Part shown: positions 33,891 through 43,980 of the stretch, piece by piece
How the letters are laid out: every line of letters starts with the position of its first letter
Numbering within the stretch: the stretch's first letter is position 1
Assembly (NCBI RefSeq): GCF_014192395.1
Contig: NZ_JACHXW010000006.1
Span: 124,001 to 188,000 of the forward strand
Source: Paenibacillus endophyticus
GTDB lineage: Bacteria; Bacillota; Bacilli; Paenibacillales; Paenibacillaceae
Length of the DNA: 64,000 nt
Reading direction: 5' to 3'
The notes under the pieces: model-generated
Told to the model about the DNA's origin: nothing
The model's database searches: none
The model's input: only the letters and a program-made list of their open reading frames with translations
Position numbers and translations under genes: made by a program

Positions 33891-34243
33891 ATGCAGCTTA
33901 GAAAATGGGTAGGCATGTTGCTCGCAGTAGCGGTGCTTCTCTCAATTGTGAATGTGGGGGGGCAGTGGCAACGACTCCGGATGTTGCGCTGGAAGATGGC
34001 GAGTATACAGCACTAGCGCATATCGCACAGCCGGCCCTTGCCCGTCAAGGTAGGCGAATAGAGCGATGAAGATAGGCGTTTTTTCATATTATCAGCTGAC
34101 AATAGCGATAAACCATCCTTAGTTGGAGAAGCCGCCGAGCATGGATTTATCCAAGGCAAGGCGGGAATAAGTTCGATCCTGCAGCGAGTGCAGCCCGTTA
34201 TGAGGCGCTAACTCTTGTGATGGAGCTTCTAGCGGACAAATAA
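33891..34243 (+). pseudogene. Decayed secreted NEAT/SLH-type haem surface protein
   Basis: ATG 33891 begins a good signal peptide (MQLRKWVGMLLAVAVLLSIV) but the frame breaks in a run of seven G (33956-33962). One more G would continue into AVATTPDVALEDGEYTALA, which matches the start of a NEAT domain (compare YEDGTYSIDY at 37.1 kb). After a stop, a further frame reads GEAAEHGFIQGK, then, shifted, FDPAASAARYEALTLVMELLADK and a stop at 34241-34243: the pattern of an SLH domain. So an S-layer-attached NEAT protein seems to have lost its middle and frame. It sits between the Fur box and isdE. Confidence 0.65.
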
Positions 34244-34343
34244 TCATACGAAAAACGTACAACACGAAACAACGACGAGGATGCCGCAGAGCCGGTGTCC
34301 TCGTCATGCTATGCATGAGAGAAAGAGAGAGGAGCGCAACAAC

Positions 34344-35252
34344 TTGATCAACAAAGCATGGAGCAGAATGCTGCTATTGTTAATCGTCATCTTAGCTGCT
34401 GGCTGTTCAAATGTGGGCAGAGCCGCCACCGAAGTAGAGACGAGTGCAAAGGAAGCTGAGCCGTCGGCTGCGGCTAAACCAGAGCAGCGCGTCATCTCTA
34501 CGACAGTTGCGATTACTCAAATGCTGGATGCGCTCGAGGTAGACCTTATTGGCGTACCAACCAGTGCCAAAGTGCTGCCTGCCCGTTACGATGCCGTAAC
34601 ACGTGTCGGAAATCCGATGAGCCCGGATATGGAGCTTGTCAAGTCATTAAAGCCTACGGAGGTATTATCGGTGACCACGCTGGAGTATGACCTCAAGCCT
34701 GTTTTCGAAGCTGCCGGCATAGAGGCAAGCTTCTTGAACTTGACGAGCGTGGAGAGCATGAATAAAGCATTGACCGAGCTAGGCGATACCTATGGGAAAC
34801 AAGAGCAAGCGAAAGCGATTGTAACTAAGTTTGACGATAAAGTGGCAGAGATTCACGAGGCGACCGCCAATAAGGAGAAGCCGAGCGTTCTTATTCTCCT
34901 AGGCGTTCCCGGAAGCTACCTTGTTGCAACTGAGAAATCGTATATCGGTGATCTTGTTCGCCTCGCCGGCGGTGTCAATATCGCACAAGGCGAGAATGTT
35001 GAATATTTAGCTTCCAATACCGAATACTTGCATCAATCGAATCCGGACGTTATTTTGCGTGCAGCGCACGGCATGCCGGAAGAAGTGGTAAAGATGTTCG
35101 ACAAGGAGTTTCAGAAAAATGATATTTGGAAGCATTTTAAAGCCGTCCAGAACGATCGTGTCTATGACTTGGAAGAAGCTTTGTTCGGAACGACAGGCAA
35201 TCTATTCGCAGTAGATGCAATGGACGCCTTAATGGAAATGCTGTATCCCTAA
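34344..35252 (+). CDS. isdE: IsdE-like haem-binding lipoprotein
   Basis: The ~302-residue lipoprotein has the signal INKAWSRMLLLLIVILAAGCS with lipobox LAAGC. The mature protein follows IsdE closely: TTVAITQMLDALEVDLIGVPTS, LPARYDAV...GNPMSPDMELVKSLKPTEVLSVTTLEYDL. Met and His haem ligands lie in such segments in Staphylococcus IsdE. TTG 34344, with GAGAGGAG 8 bp upstream, is the likely start since the open frame's earlier ATG yields a long charged leader. It would pass haem from the NEAT protein to the permease. Next gene 48 bp downstream. Confidence 0.9.
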   Translation: MINKAWSRMLLLLIVILAAGCSNVGRAATEVETSAKEAEPSAAAKPEQRVISTTVAITQMLDALEVDLIGVPTSAKVLPARYDAVTRVGNPMSPDMELVKSLKPTEVLSVTTLEYDLKPVFEAAGIEASFLNLTSVESMNKALTELGDTYGKQEQAKAIVTKFDDKVAEIHEATANKEKPSVLILLGVPGSYLVATEKSYIGDLVRLAGGVNIAQGENVEYLASNTEYLHQSNPDVILRAAHGMPEEVVKMFDKEFQKNDIWKHFKAVQNDRVYDLEEALFGTTGNLFAVDAMDALMEMLYP

Positions 35253-35300
35253 GCTGCAGGCAGCTATTCCGCGAGGATCACGAGATGAAGGAAGTTGGCT

Positions 35301-36284
35301 ATGATTAGGAAAATCGCAAGCTTTATCATTATTGCCGTGCTGCTTGCAGTGGCTATCATGATTTCGGCAATGACAGGAAGCATCAAGGTAGGAGCATTGG
35401 AGCTGTTCCAAGGCCTGCTATCAGGCACGAACGAGCAGGTTGAGGTTATCAAAGATTTGAGATTCCCGCGGATCATCGTTTCCATGTTGACGGGAGCGGC
35501 ACTCGCTGTTTCAGGCGTGCTGCTGCAGGCTGTAATGCGCAATCCGCTTGCGGATGCAGGCGTTATCGGCATTTCTTCAGGAGCGGGTCTGGTTTCCCTG
35601 CTGATTGTAACGATTTTTCCGGGATTGTTTTTTTGGATGCCGTTGTTTTCTTTTATCGGGGGAGCGTTTGCCTGTTACCTGGTTTACGCGCTCTCTTGGA
35701 AATCAGGGCTGAGCCCGTTAAGACTGATTTTAGTCGGAATTGCCATCAATGCAACGTTCACGGGACTTGGTCAGTCGTTTAACTACAGAGGGAGCTATGC
35801 GGTAACTAGCGTCAACCAAGCAATCTCGTCTATTTTTACAATGAAGACGTGGCAGGATGTAAACATCATCGCGATATACGGAATAGTCGGGTTGCTGCTT
35901 TCCTTGCTGCTGAGCTCATGGTGCAACATGTTGAGCCTACAGGATAAGACGGCTAAAAATCTAGGCCTGCGCGTAACGAGAGCACGGCTGCTTATATCCG
36001 TTGTCGCGGTGCTGCTGGCTTCCGTGGCAACAGCAGTAGGCGGATTAATAGCCTTCGTCGGCTTGCTTGTACCGCATATCGCTCGCCTATTGGTTGGCTC
36101 TGACCATAAGGTGCTTATTCCGTTTTCGGCACTCGGAGGAGCGCTGCTCATTTTGACGGCTGATACATTAGGGCGAACGCTGCTCGCACCCACGGAAATA
36201 CCGGCTTCGATTATTATGACAGTGATTGGCGGTCCGTTCCTTATATTCATGCTCAGAAAGAGTGATCGCGTCCATGGAAATTAA
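35301..36284 (+). CDS. isdF: IsdF-like haem ABC permease
   Basis: The ~327-residue FecCD-type permease has helices throughout and the motifs DLRFPRIIVSMLTGAALAVSGVLLQA, NPLADAGVIGISSGAGL and GGLIAFVGLLVPHIARLLVG. ATG 35301 has GAAGGAAG upstream. It forms the transport channel together with the IsdE-like lipoprotein and the ATPase gene that overlaps its 3' end. Confidence 0.9.
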   Translation: MIRKIASFIIIAVLLAVAIMISAMTGSIKVGALELFQGLLSGTNEQVEVIKDLRFPRIIVSMLTGAALAVSGVLLQAVMRNPLADAGVIGISSGAGLVSLLIVTIFPGLFFWMPLFSFIGGAFACYLVYALSWKSGLSPLRLILVGIAINATFTGLGQSFNYRGSYAVTSVNQAISSIFTMKTWQDVNIIAIYGIVGLLLSLLLSSWCNMLSLQDKTAKNLGLRVTRARLLISVVAVLLASVATAVGGLIAFVGLLVPHIARLLVGSDHKVLIPFSALGGALLILTADTLGRTLLAPTEIPASIIMTVIGGPFLIFMLRKSDRVHGN

Positions 36285-37044
36285 AGAGATTACGTTTTCC
36301 TATGATAGGAAAACCGACCAATTGAACCGGATAAGCAGCAATATCGCACTGGGCAAGGTTACGACCATAATCGGTCCGAACGGCTGTGGAAAGTCTACGC
36401 TGCTTGGCGTGATGTCTCAAAACTATAAGCCGCAAGCAGGCGAGATTGTGCTTGACGGCAAAGCGCTCAGCTTAACGAAACCGAAGGATTTGGCAAAGCG
36501 GCTGGCAGTTGTCCATCAGCAGAACGAGGCTCCTTCCGATTTGACCGTTGAGAAGCTGACGAGCTTCGGCAGGCTTCCGCATCGCAGCTTATTCGGGCAG
36601 ACGGAGGAAGAGGACGAGAAGGCAGTGGAATGGGCGCTGGCTTGTACAAATCTGCAGGATAAACGTTCTCTGAAGCTGGACCAATTGTCTGGAGGAGAGC
36701 GGCAGCGCGTTTGGATTGCAATGGCGTTGGCGCAAAAAACAAACATATTGTTTTTGGATGAGCCAACCACTTTCCTGGATATTTATTATCAGATCGAGAT
36801 CCTCCAGCTCGTTCGAACGCTAAACGAAACCTATGGACTGACCATCGTCATGGTGCTGCATGATATTAACCAAGCTATCCGATACAGCGATACGATTATT
36901 GTGATGAAGGCCGGTGAAATCGTCAAAGAGGGTACGCCGGAGAGCGTGATTACCGAGGAGATCGTCAAAGCCACGTACGGCGTTGACGTTATTTTGAAGC
37001 AGGATGAGAGTACAGGGCTGTATATGATACCGGTGAGCATTTAA
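36274..37044 (+). CDS. Haem/iron ABC transporter ATPase (FhuC-like)
   Basis: The 256-residue ATPase has Walker A GPNGCGKST, signature LSGGERQR, Walker [13 protein letters not shown] and switch His in VMVLHDINQ. ATG 36274 overlaps the permease gene by 11 bp; the frame's earlier ATG at 36226 is inside the permease gene and less likely. It lacks any fused haem oxygenase domain, unlike the ATPase of the divergent operon. The NEAT gene begins 52 bp downstream. Confidence 0.93.
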   Translation: MEIKEITFSYDRKTDQLNRISSNIALGKVTTIIGPNGCGKSTLLGVMSQNYKPQAGEIVLDGKALSLTKPKDLAKRLAVVHQQNEAPSDLTVEKLTSFGRLPHRSLFGQTEEEDEKAVEWALACTNLQDKRSLKLDQLSGGERQRVWIAMALAQKTNILFLDEPTTFLDIYYQIEILQLVRTLNETYGLTIVMVLHDINQAIRYSDTIIVMKAGEIVKEGTPESVITEEIVKATYGVDVILKQDESTGLYMIPVSI

Positions 37045-37095
37045 TCCTAAATGAGCACATCTTGTTGCTTATTATAGAAGAAAGGCGGAAAAAGT

Positions 37096-38100
37096 ATGCG
37101 TAAATTGTCATTATTAATCAGTTTTTATGTTTGTTTTGTCGTATTGTTCGCGATACCTGTCGTAAGTGCGGCGGAATATGAAGACGGTACATACAGCATC
37201 GATTATGTGATCAAGAAAGCGGAGGATGAATCGGCTTCGATGGCCAATGACTATTGGGAGAAGCCTGCCAAGGTAATTGTCGATAATGGAAAGCTGACGA
37301 TTCAGATTCAAATCAACCACAGCAAATGGGTCACGGAGTTCAAGACGCCTACCAGCAGCGGCGGTTATTCTGAGGCCAAGGTGGTGAGCAGCAACAAAGC
37401 AGACGATACACGTCTGACGCAGTTCAGCGTAGCAGATCTCTCAGCGACTATGCTGTCTAAAATTCACGTCACGGTACCGGATATCGATTATGACCATGAC
37501 TACACGATTCGGTTCGATTTCGATGCGAGCAGCATGAAGCTGATTAGCAAGCCAGCGGTCGTTAAGGAAGAGACACCCGCAGCTACCAAAAAGCCGACCG
37601 ATGCGCCAAAAGCGACTACGGTGCCCAAAGCAACGGCGATGCCGACACCAAAGCCGACATCAAAGCCGGCTTCAACGGAGCCTGCAGCAACTGCAGTCGC
37701 TGCGGAGCAACCAGTAAGGGATAGTGCTTCGCCAACGGCGGTGGCGGGCAAAGCTACAGAGGAGCCGGTTGCTGCTGTTTCTGAAGAGCCAGAAGCAGCA
37801 ACTGCAACTGCATCACCAGAGCCTTCGCCACAATCTACCGAGCTTGCAGCAGAAGCTGTAGCGGTGTCTGAATCTCCTGTAGCGGAAGGCGAGCTTGCAT
37901 CGGAGGATACTGGCGGTGCGGAGGTGGAAACCGCATCCGTTGATGGGGACACACAACTAGCTAGTGCAGAAGTAGCGGGAGAAACCGAGTCTGGCAAATC
38001 CAGCTCAAAGGGCTGGATCACTTCATCGGTCATTTCCGTTATGATTATTTTGGCAGGAGTAACGCTTATTCTCATTCGCAATCGTAGATTGAAGAAATAA
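37096..38100 (+). CDS. Membrane-anchored NEAT-domain haem-binding protein (IsdC-like)
   Basis: The 334-residue protein has a signal peptide cleaved near VVSAA (residue 26), one NEAT domain at about 27-150 (YEDGTYSIDYVIKKAED, INHSKWVTEFKTP), and the haem-ligand motif YDHDY (Tyr132, Tyr136: YxxxY). Then comes a long Pro/Thr/Ala/Glu-rich, low-complexity linker (about 160-305) and one C-terminal transmembrane helix with an Arg/Lys-rich end (IRNRRLKK). There is no LPXTG or NPxTN sortase motif, so it is held by the membrane helix and reaches outwards through the wall. GAAAGGCGG precedes ATG 37096. It is the last gene of the haem operon and should collect haem for the IsdE-like protein. Confidence 0.88.
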   Translation: MRKLSLLISFYVCFVVLFAIPVVSAAEYEDGTYSIDYVIKKAEDESASMANDYWEKPAKVIVDNGKLTIQIQINHSKWVTEFKTPTSSGGYSEAKVVSSNKADDTRLTQFSVADLSATMLSKIHVTVPDIDYDHDYTIRFDFDASSMKLISKPAVVKEETPAATKKPTDAPKATTVPKATAMPTPKPTSKPASTEPAATAVAAEQPVRDSASPTAVAGKATEEPVAAVSEEPEAATATASPEPSPQSTELAAEAVAVSESPVAEGELASEDTGGAEVETASVDGDTQLASAEVAGETESGKSSSKGWITSSVISVMIILAGVTLILIRNRRLKK

Positions 38101-38229
38101 ATCGTTTGGATGGAGGAAGAGGGTGCTGCTAGCCGGCATCCTCTTTATGCTGAAAACGGCCATGCGGGCTTGATGGGGAGAGACTTCCGACGCTTCAGTG
38201 TAAATAAACGGAAAATTAAGACCAAGCAC

Positions 38230-38296
38230 TTGAAATTGGCAACGAAAATGAGTATGATAAAAATAGTTGTTAGCACTTGAAGGTTTCGAGTGCTAA
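38230..38296 (+). promoter_or_regulatory. groESL promoter and CIRCE operator
   Basis: TTGAAA (38230-38235) and TATGAT (38253-38258) are 17 bp apart. CIRCE follows: TTAGCACTT (38270-38278), 9-bp spacer, GAGTGCTAA (38288-38296), with one mismatch in the left arm. HrcA repression of groESL is therefore expected. Confidence 0.95.
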
Positions 38297-38339
38297 CGAG
38301 AATAAAAGCAGCGACAAATTTTGAAGGAGGCTATTTTCA

Positions 38340-38621
38340 ATGATCAGACCTTTGGGTGAACGCGTATTGATCGAAGCAATCGCGAAGGAAGAAACAACCG
38401 CTAGCGGTATCGTATTGCCGGATTCGGCGAAAGAAAAGCCACAAGAAGGCAAAGTTATCGCAGTAGGCAGCGGTACGCTGAAAGATGGCGTTCGTATTGC
38501 TTTGGAAGTGAAAGAAGGCGACCGCGTTCTTTTCTCCAAATATGCAGGCACTGAAATCAAATACGAAGGCAAAGAGTATTTGATTATGAAAGAAAGCGAA
38601 ATTCACGCGATTTTTGAATAG
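38340..38621 (+). CDS. groES: Co-chaperonin GroES
   Basis: The 93-residue subunit forms the heptameric lid of the GroEL chamber. It begins [18 protein letters not shown] and has the mobile loop [18 protein letters not shown] and the C-terminal [19 protein letters not shown] precedes ATG 38340. It is under a CIRCE operator and followed 75 bp later by groEL. Confidence 0.97.
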   Translation: MIRPLGERVLIEAIAKEETTASGIVLPDSAKEKPQEGKVIAVGSGTLKDGVRIALEVKEGDRVLFSKYAGTEIKYEGKEYLIMKESEIHAIFE

Positions 38622-38642
38622 CAGCCCGCCAGGGTCACATAG

Positions 38643-40331
<1,689 letters not shown>

Positions 40332-40383
40332 TATAGGCTGAAAAGCCTTGTGGGGCAAGGGTTTCTCCTCGAGGAAACTCGGA

Positions 40384-40403
40384 TTGCCCACATTTTGCCC
40401 ACA
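40384..40403. repeat. TTGCCCACA direct repeat at the island edge (candidate att/arm site)
   Basis: TTGCCCACA occurs at 40384-40392 and 40395-40403 (11-bp period), between the groEL stop and the groEL terminator. Base composition falls sharply just after. It is the only conspicuous repeat at the junction with the integrative element, so it may be part of the attachment site. The other end is outside the window, so this cannot be tested here. Confidence 0.35.
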
Positions 40404-40415
40404 TAGTGTAAAATG

Positions 40416-40472
40416 AAGACACCTTAGAGAATACGGGATCTACGTCCCATGTTTCTCTAAGGTGTCTTTTGC
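40416..40472 (+). terminator. Terminator after groEL
   Basis: AGACACCTTAGAGAA pairs with TTCTCTAAGGTGTCT, followed by TTTT. It is symmetric enough to work on both strands. Confidence 0.85.
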
Positions 40473-40556
40473 GCTCGGCACATTACTGTTACATCTTTAT
40501 GTGAGCTGTACTGAGAGAGAGTGAAGAAAATAGTCAATGAAGGTAGGTAGTTAATA

Positions 40557-41576
40557 TTGGCGTTTATGCGGCAGAAAGAACTTGATGACATTATGAAGGG
40601 CTTGTCCCTGCTTCAATACTACATCAAGTTCAGTTCGAATAAGCTTGACATACACACGACTAACAAACAATGTGAATCTTTCTTTGCTGGTCTTTTTAAT
40701 CTCATGTATGGGTACAATCTAAAAACGCTAAAAAAGAACTACCCTGCCATTGACCTCAAGGATAAAGTTAATAAATTTGCAGTTCAGATTACATCGAACG
40801 GCCTAAAAGATAAACTCAAGTATACCGTGAATAAATTTGAAAAAAAAGCATTTTATAAAGATTTCGATACCCTGTTGCACTTTATTATCGGTGAAAAATG
40901 CTTTACTCCACCTATTAAAAACCCCTACACGTTTAAAAGGGGGGAGTTTGATGTATTTGTCGCTGATGCCGTAGTAAATTCGGATAAGTACCAAATCGTC
41001 GTGCAGGACCTGTACGGACTGATCCTTGAAATCGATGCGCTTGATGACGAAAAACTGAGCGAAGTTCGAAAGTACATTAACAAAAACATCAATCAGGTGA
41101 TTGAGGCGGTCCGTCAGCCGCTATATGATCACGTGCCTGAAACGGTTCATCCCTATAAAGCAACTGCTTACTTTTATCATTTTAAGTTTGATAAAAAAGA
41201 ACAACAAGATGTGAAAGTGCAACTGGATAAGTTAGCAGACGTCCTTGCAGATTTGGAGGATAACACAAGAAGGTACTTGTACTTTGCTACAACATGTCTT
41301 CGTTCCCATTCGAGTGGACTTGGTCTTATCGTTTCGGAGCCGACCTTAAGAAAAAAGCTAAACTTAACAAAAGAGCAAGTGAGAGAAGAAATCGAGATTC
41401 TTGAACGCTCAGGATTTATTAGCATCGACACTATCAACGATGATATGGCATTTGTTCTTAATTATTATGACGAAGATGGTAATGAAATGCTGCAAGACTT
41501 AATTAAATTTTGCCAAAAGCAAGACCGATCATTGGAAGACTTAATCATTGATCTTGATTTTTCTCAACTAGATTAA
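40557..41576 (+). CDS. SMEK-domain-like protein, possible defence gene
   Basis: This 339-residue protein resembles SMEK-domain proteins in its first ~110 residues: an N-terminal helix, then LDIHTTNKQCESFFAGLFNLMYGYNLKTL, PAIDLKDKVNKFAVQITS and FDTLLHFIIGEK. The IDLxD...AVQITS piece looks like a PD-(D/E)xK-type core. The C-terminal half is helical, with a winged-helix-like end (LTKEQVREEIEILERSGFISID). SMEK proteins occur in defence islands, but the biochemical role is not established to my knowledge. TTG 40557 fits AGGTAGG upstream; ATG 40566 is the alternative. It lies between groEL and the integrase gene, convergent with the latter. Confidence 0.6.
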   Translation: MAFMRQKELDDIMKGLSLLQYYIKFSSNKLDIHTTNKQCESFFAGLFNLMYGYNLKTLKKNYPAIDLKDKVNKFAVQITSNGLKDKLKYTVNKFEKKAFYKDFDTLLHFIIGEKCFTPPIKNPYTFKRGEFDVFVADAVVNSDKYQIVVQDLYGLILEIDALDDEKLSEVRKYINKNINQVIEAVRQPLYDHVPETVHPYKATAYFYHFKFDKKEQQDVKVQLDKLADVLADLEDNTRRYLYFATTCLRSHSSGLGLIVSEPTLRKKLNLTKEQVREEIEILERSGFISIDTINDDMAFVLNYYDEDGNEMLQDLIKFCQKQDRSLEDLIIDLDFSQLD

Positions 41577-41668
41577 GTAAGTTGGTTATGCTCAATTGTT
41601 AAGTAAAATAGATACCTTGAAAATTCAATACGAGTCGTGTTGGATAATTGTGCTGTGGTATAAAAAAT

Positions 41669-41712
41669 GTTAAAATGCAAAGTGATTTTATTTAGTTACT
41701 TTGCATTTTAAC
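41669..41712. terminator. Bidirectional terminator between the SMEK and integrase genes
   Basis: GTTAAAATGCAAAGT pairs with ACTTTGCATTTTAAC around an AT-rich loop. It lies between two convergent genes. Confidence 0.75.
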
Positions 41713-41727
41713 GGCAAGCCCTCCTAA

Positions 41728-42933
41728 CTATAAGCCCTTCATGAGATCACTAAACTTTTGTGCGGCTTCTTTCTTCATCGTCTTGGTGACATGAAGATAC
41801 ACACGCTTTGTGATTTCGTCGTCCTGATGCCCCAATCTTTCCATGATTTCATGAATGCCGACGCCAGCCTCAGCAAGCAACGATGTATGCGTGTGGCGCA
41901 ATGAGTGAGGGGTTAGTGTCTCATTCAAGCCAGCGAGCCGTAGAAGCCTTCTCATACGGTTCTGGATCGTTTTAATGAACTCAGGATAGCCCATATCCTT
42001 CTCTGTTTTGGCAAACACAAAATCTTGATCGTAATACACATATCGATGCAGCATCTTAAGCTCATTTTGACGAGATTTTAGCTTGTATAGCTCCTTAAAT
42101 ACCAGTGGGTCTAGCTCGATGGTTCGTTTCGATGTGCTTGTCTTAGGTGTCAGCAAATGATACTTAGTTGCCCGATTAGTTGGGTTATAATAAGTCTTCG
42201 TTACGGATAGGGTATGTTCATTGAAATCAAAGTCTTTCCACTTCAATGCACAGAGCTCACCGACTCGAAGTCCACTATAAGCAAGAGTCAGGAAGATTAT
42301 ATAGTCGTTCGTTAGTCCCTTCGTTTTTGCTGTTTGAAGAAGCTTAGCTAGTTCGTGCTTTTCAAGGTATTTCACCGCATGTTCTTCCGCTTCAATTTCC
42401 TCAACTGTCTTCTGTGGGCGAGGTAACTTTGCATATTGCGTTGGATCGTTTTTAATAATTTCTAATTCTATTGCCTTGGTAAAAAGCATTCGTCCTGTCG
42501 AGTGAACGCCAGCAATCGTATTTAACGCAAAGCCGCGCTCGTACAAGTCTAGCAGGGCATTTTGATAGGTTTTCCGAGTGATGCTCTTCACCTGATGATT
42601 TTGAAAATAATCAAGCAGTCGAGATGCTTCATGCTTTCGAACACGTACGGTACTAATTTTAACCGTAGTTTCATAGAGCTTCAGCCATTCTTCAACTAAA
42701 GTAGGGAATAACATCTCCTTTTCGGCTATGTATGTTCCCTCCGCAAGCTCCGTATGCATCGCAGCACATGCAGCTTGAGCCTCCTTCTTAGTCTTAAACC
42801 CGCCAACTTGTCGCTGGATTCGTTTACCCGTGAGTGGGTCGCGACCGATGTCTATGGAAAATGACCAAGTTGCATCACAAGTACATCGTTTACCGCCGCA
42901 TTTACAACCACGTTTTCTAAAGTAGCCTTTCAT
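41728..42933 (-). CDS. Tyrosine recombinase (integrase) of the element
   Basis: The 401-residue phage/ICE-type integrase has an N-terminal zinc-knuckle-like segment (CKCGGKRCTC) and a DNA-binding AP2-type arm domain (SIDIGRDPLTGKRIQRQVGGFKTKKEAQAA). A SAM-like core-binding domain follows, then the catalytic domain with Arg in YSGLRVGEL, HSLRHTHTSLL (HxxR), GH and the nucleophile Tyr in VYLHVT. It would catalyse integration and excision with the small HTH protein encoded just upstream. It lies close to groEL, the presumed insertion point. Confidence 0.93.
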   Translation of the reverse strand: MKGYFRKRGCKCGGKRCTCDATWSFSIDIGRDPLTGKRIQRQVGGFKTKKEAQAACAAMHTELAEGTYIAEKEMLFPTLVEEWLKLYETTVKISTVRVRKHEASRLLDYFQNHQVKSITRKTYQNALLDLYERGFALNTIAGVHSTGRMLFTKAIELEIIKNDPTQYAKLPRPQKTVEEIEAEEHAVKYLEKHELAKLLQTAKTKGLTNDYIIFLTLAYSGLRVGELCALKWKDFDFNEHTLSVTKTYYNPTNRATKYHLLTPKTSTSKRTIELDPLVFKELYKLKSRQNELKMLHRYVYYDQDFVFAKTEKDMGYPEFIKTIQNRMRRLLRLAGLNETLTPHSLRHTHTSLLAEAGVGIHEIMERLGHQDDEITKRVYLHVTKTMKKEAAQKFSDLMKGL

Positions 42934-42997
42934 AAATGATCATCCTTTCACAAAAAGTGTAGAGATGGCAAAAGCCATCTCTACGTAGAAGATTCCG

Positions 42998-43201
42998 TTA
43001 TGCTGATATCACATTAGGATTGGCGCGTTTGGAATCCAGCCATTTGAAAAAGTCGTCTCTGTATACGACTTTTCTACAGTTGATGATGAGTAACGGGAAG
43101 TCCGGCTCTCTAGCAATTTCGTAAGCTGTCGAGCGGGATACTCCTAAAATTTCTTTCACGTCTTTGATCTGCAGGATAAGTGGATAGTCAGATTTATTCA
43201 T
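42998..43201 (-). CDS. Excisionase-like HTH protein (AlpA/Xis type)
   Basis: The 67-residue protein has a winged HTH_17 pattern: LQIKDVKEILGVSRSTAYEIAREPDFPLL, then a basic wing (CRKVVYRDDFFKWLDSKR). Proteins of this size next to integrases direct excision or regulate it. It overlaps the previous gene by 8 bp and lies 64 bp before the integrase gene. Confidence 0.82.
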   Translation of the reverse strand: MNKSDYPLILQIKDVKEILGVSRSTAYEIAREPDFPLLIINCRKVVYRDDFFKWLDSKRANPNVISA

Positions 43202-43613
43202 GGATTATGGACCTCCCTTGTTGTCGTAGATTGATCGCTTGAAGTGCGACTGCATAAAGCTCGGAGTCCCATATCGAAAGTCCACTTGCTAGATCAAATG
43301 AATGTCCGTTCCACAGATTAAGAGCCAATTGAACAAGTGCAGTAGTTTGTCCGGTTAGTGGAGCTGTTGAACCTGTGGGGCGATGCTCTTGGAGTGTAAT
43401 GTTATCCAAGCAATCAAAGTACCAGTCGAATGGTCCGTTTTCCTGTTGTCCAAGCTCAAAGCACTTGAAAATATCTGGATATGCGGCCACGTAACAAGTA
43501 GAAATATATTCTTTCGTGTGATAAGGAAATTTGTTTGTACAACATTGAAAGTTACGCCAGTGAGCGTCACTAGAAAAATACACAGCATTGTAGTCTATTG
43601 GAGTGATTTTCAT
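43194..43613 (-). CDS. DUF6075-like protein
   Basis: The 139-residue protein resembles DUF6075 members found in Firmicutes mobile elements: a FECFELGQQENGPFDWYFD-like middle (here KCFELGQQENGPFDWYFDC) and a C-terminal TALVQLALNLWNGHSFD...LYAVALQAINLR. Function unknown. GAGGTGG precedes ATG 43613. It is translated with the excisionase-like gene. Confidence 0.6.
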   Translation of the reverse strand: MKITPIDYNAVYFSSDAHWRNFQCCTNKFPYHTKEYISTCYVAAYPDIFKCFELGQQENGPFDWYFDCLDNITLQEHRPTGSTAPLTGQTTALVQLALNLWNGHSFDLASGLSIWDSELYAVALQAINLRQQGRSIIHE

Positions 43614-43696
43614 ATTTAGTCCACCTCGTTTTAAGACATCGCAGTCAGATAATGATATATAATCGAGATTGATTGAAAGTTGCCTACGCTGTTTTA

Positions 43697-43873
43697 TTAC
43701 ACCTTTCCATTTGTAGTAATGGAAAGAATCTCTCGTTGTTTAGCGAATCTCTGAGCATACTTTTTCCTATTGACTTCCCGCTTCTGTTCCTTGCGATTTA
43801 CTTGCTGTTCATATAAATCCTCCCAAGTAAACGGGTCGGCGAACCTTAAATCGGTGTTTTTTTGAGTAGTCAT
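43697..43873 (-). CDS. Small basic hypothetical protein, 58 aa
   Basis: The ORF begins at ATG 43873 with GGAGGT 9 bp upstream. The 58-residue product starts MTTQKNTDLRFADPFTWEDL, then becomes very basic (QVNRKEQKREVNRKKYAQRF) and probably helical. I do not recognise it. It is in line with the other minus-strand genes of the element. Confidence 0.6.
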   Translation of the reverse strand: MTTQKNTDLRFADPFTWEDLYEQQVNRKEQKREVNRKKYAQRFAKQREILSITTNGKV

Positions 43874-43980
43874 GATATATACCTCCAGATAGTTATCGAA
43901 ATTAAGCCATACTATTGACGATTAATTTTACTGTTAAATCTAGGATGTTTTTTCTGGAAAGAGGGAGCTTCTCCATAGTG

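Noticed and set aside
33954-33964. Programmed ribosomal frameshift in the G7 run of the NEAT-like gene
   Set aside because: The region after it is also broken by a stop and another frame change, so decay is simpler.
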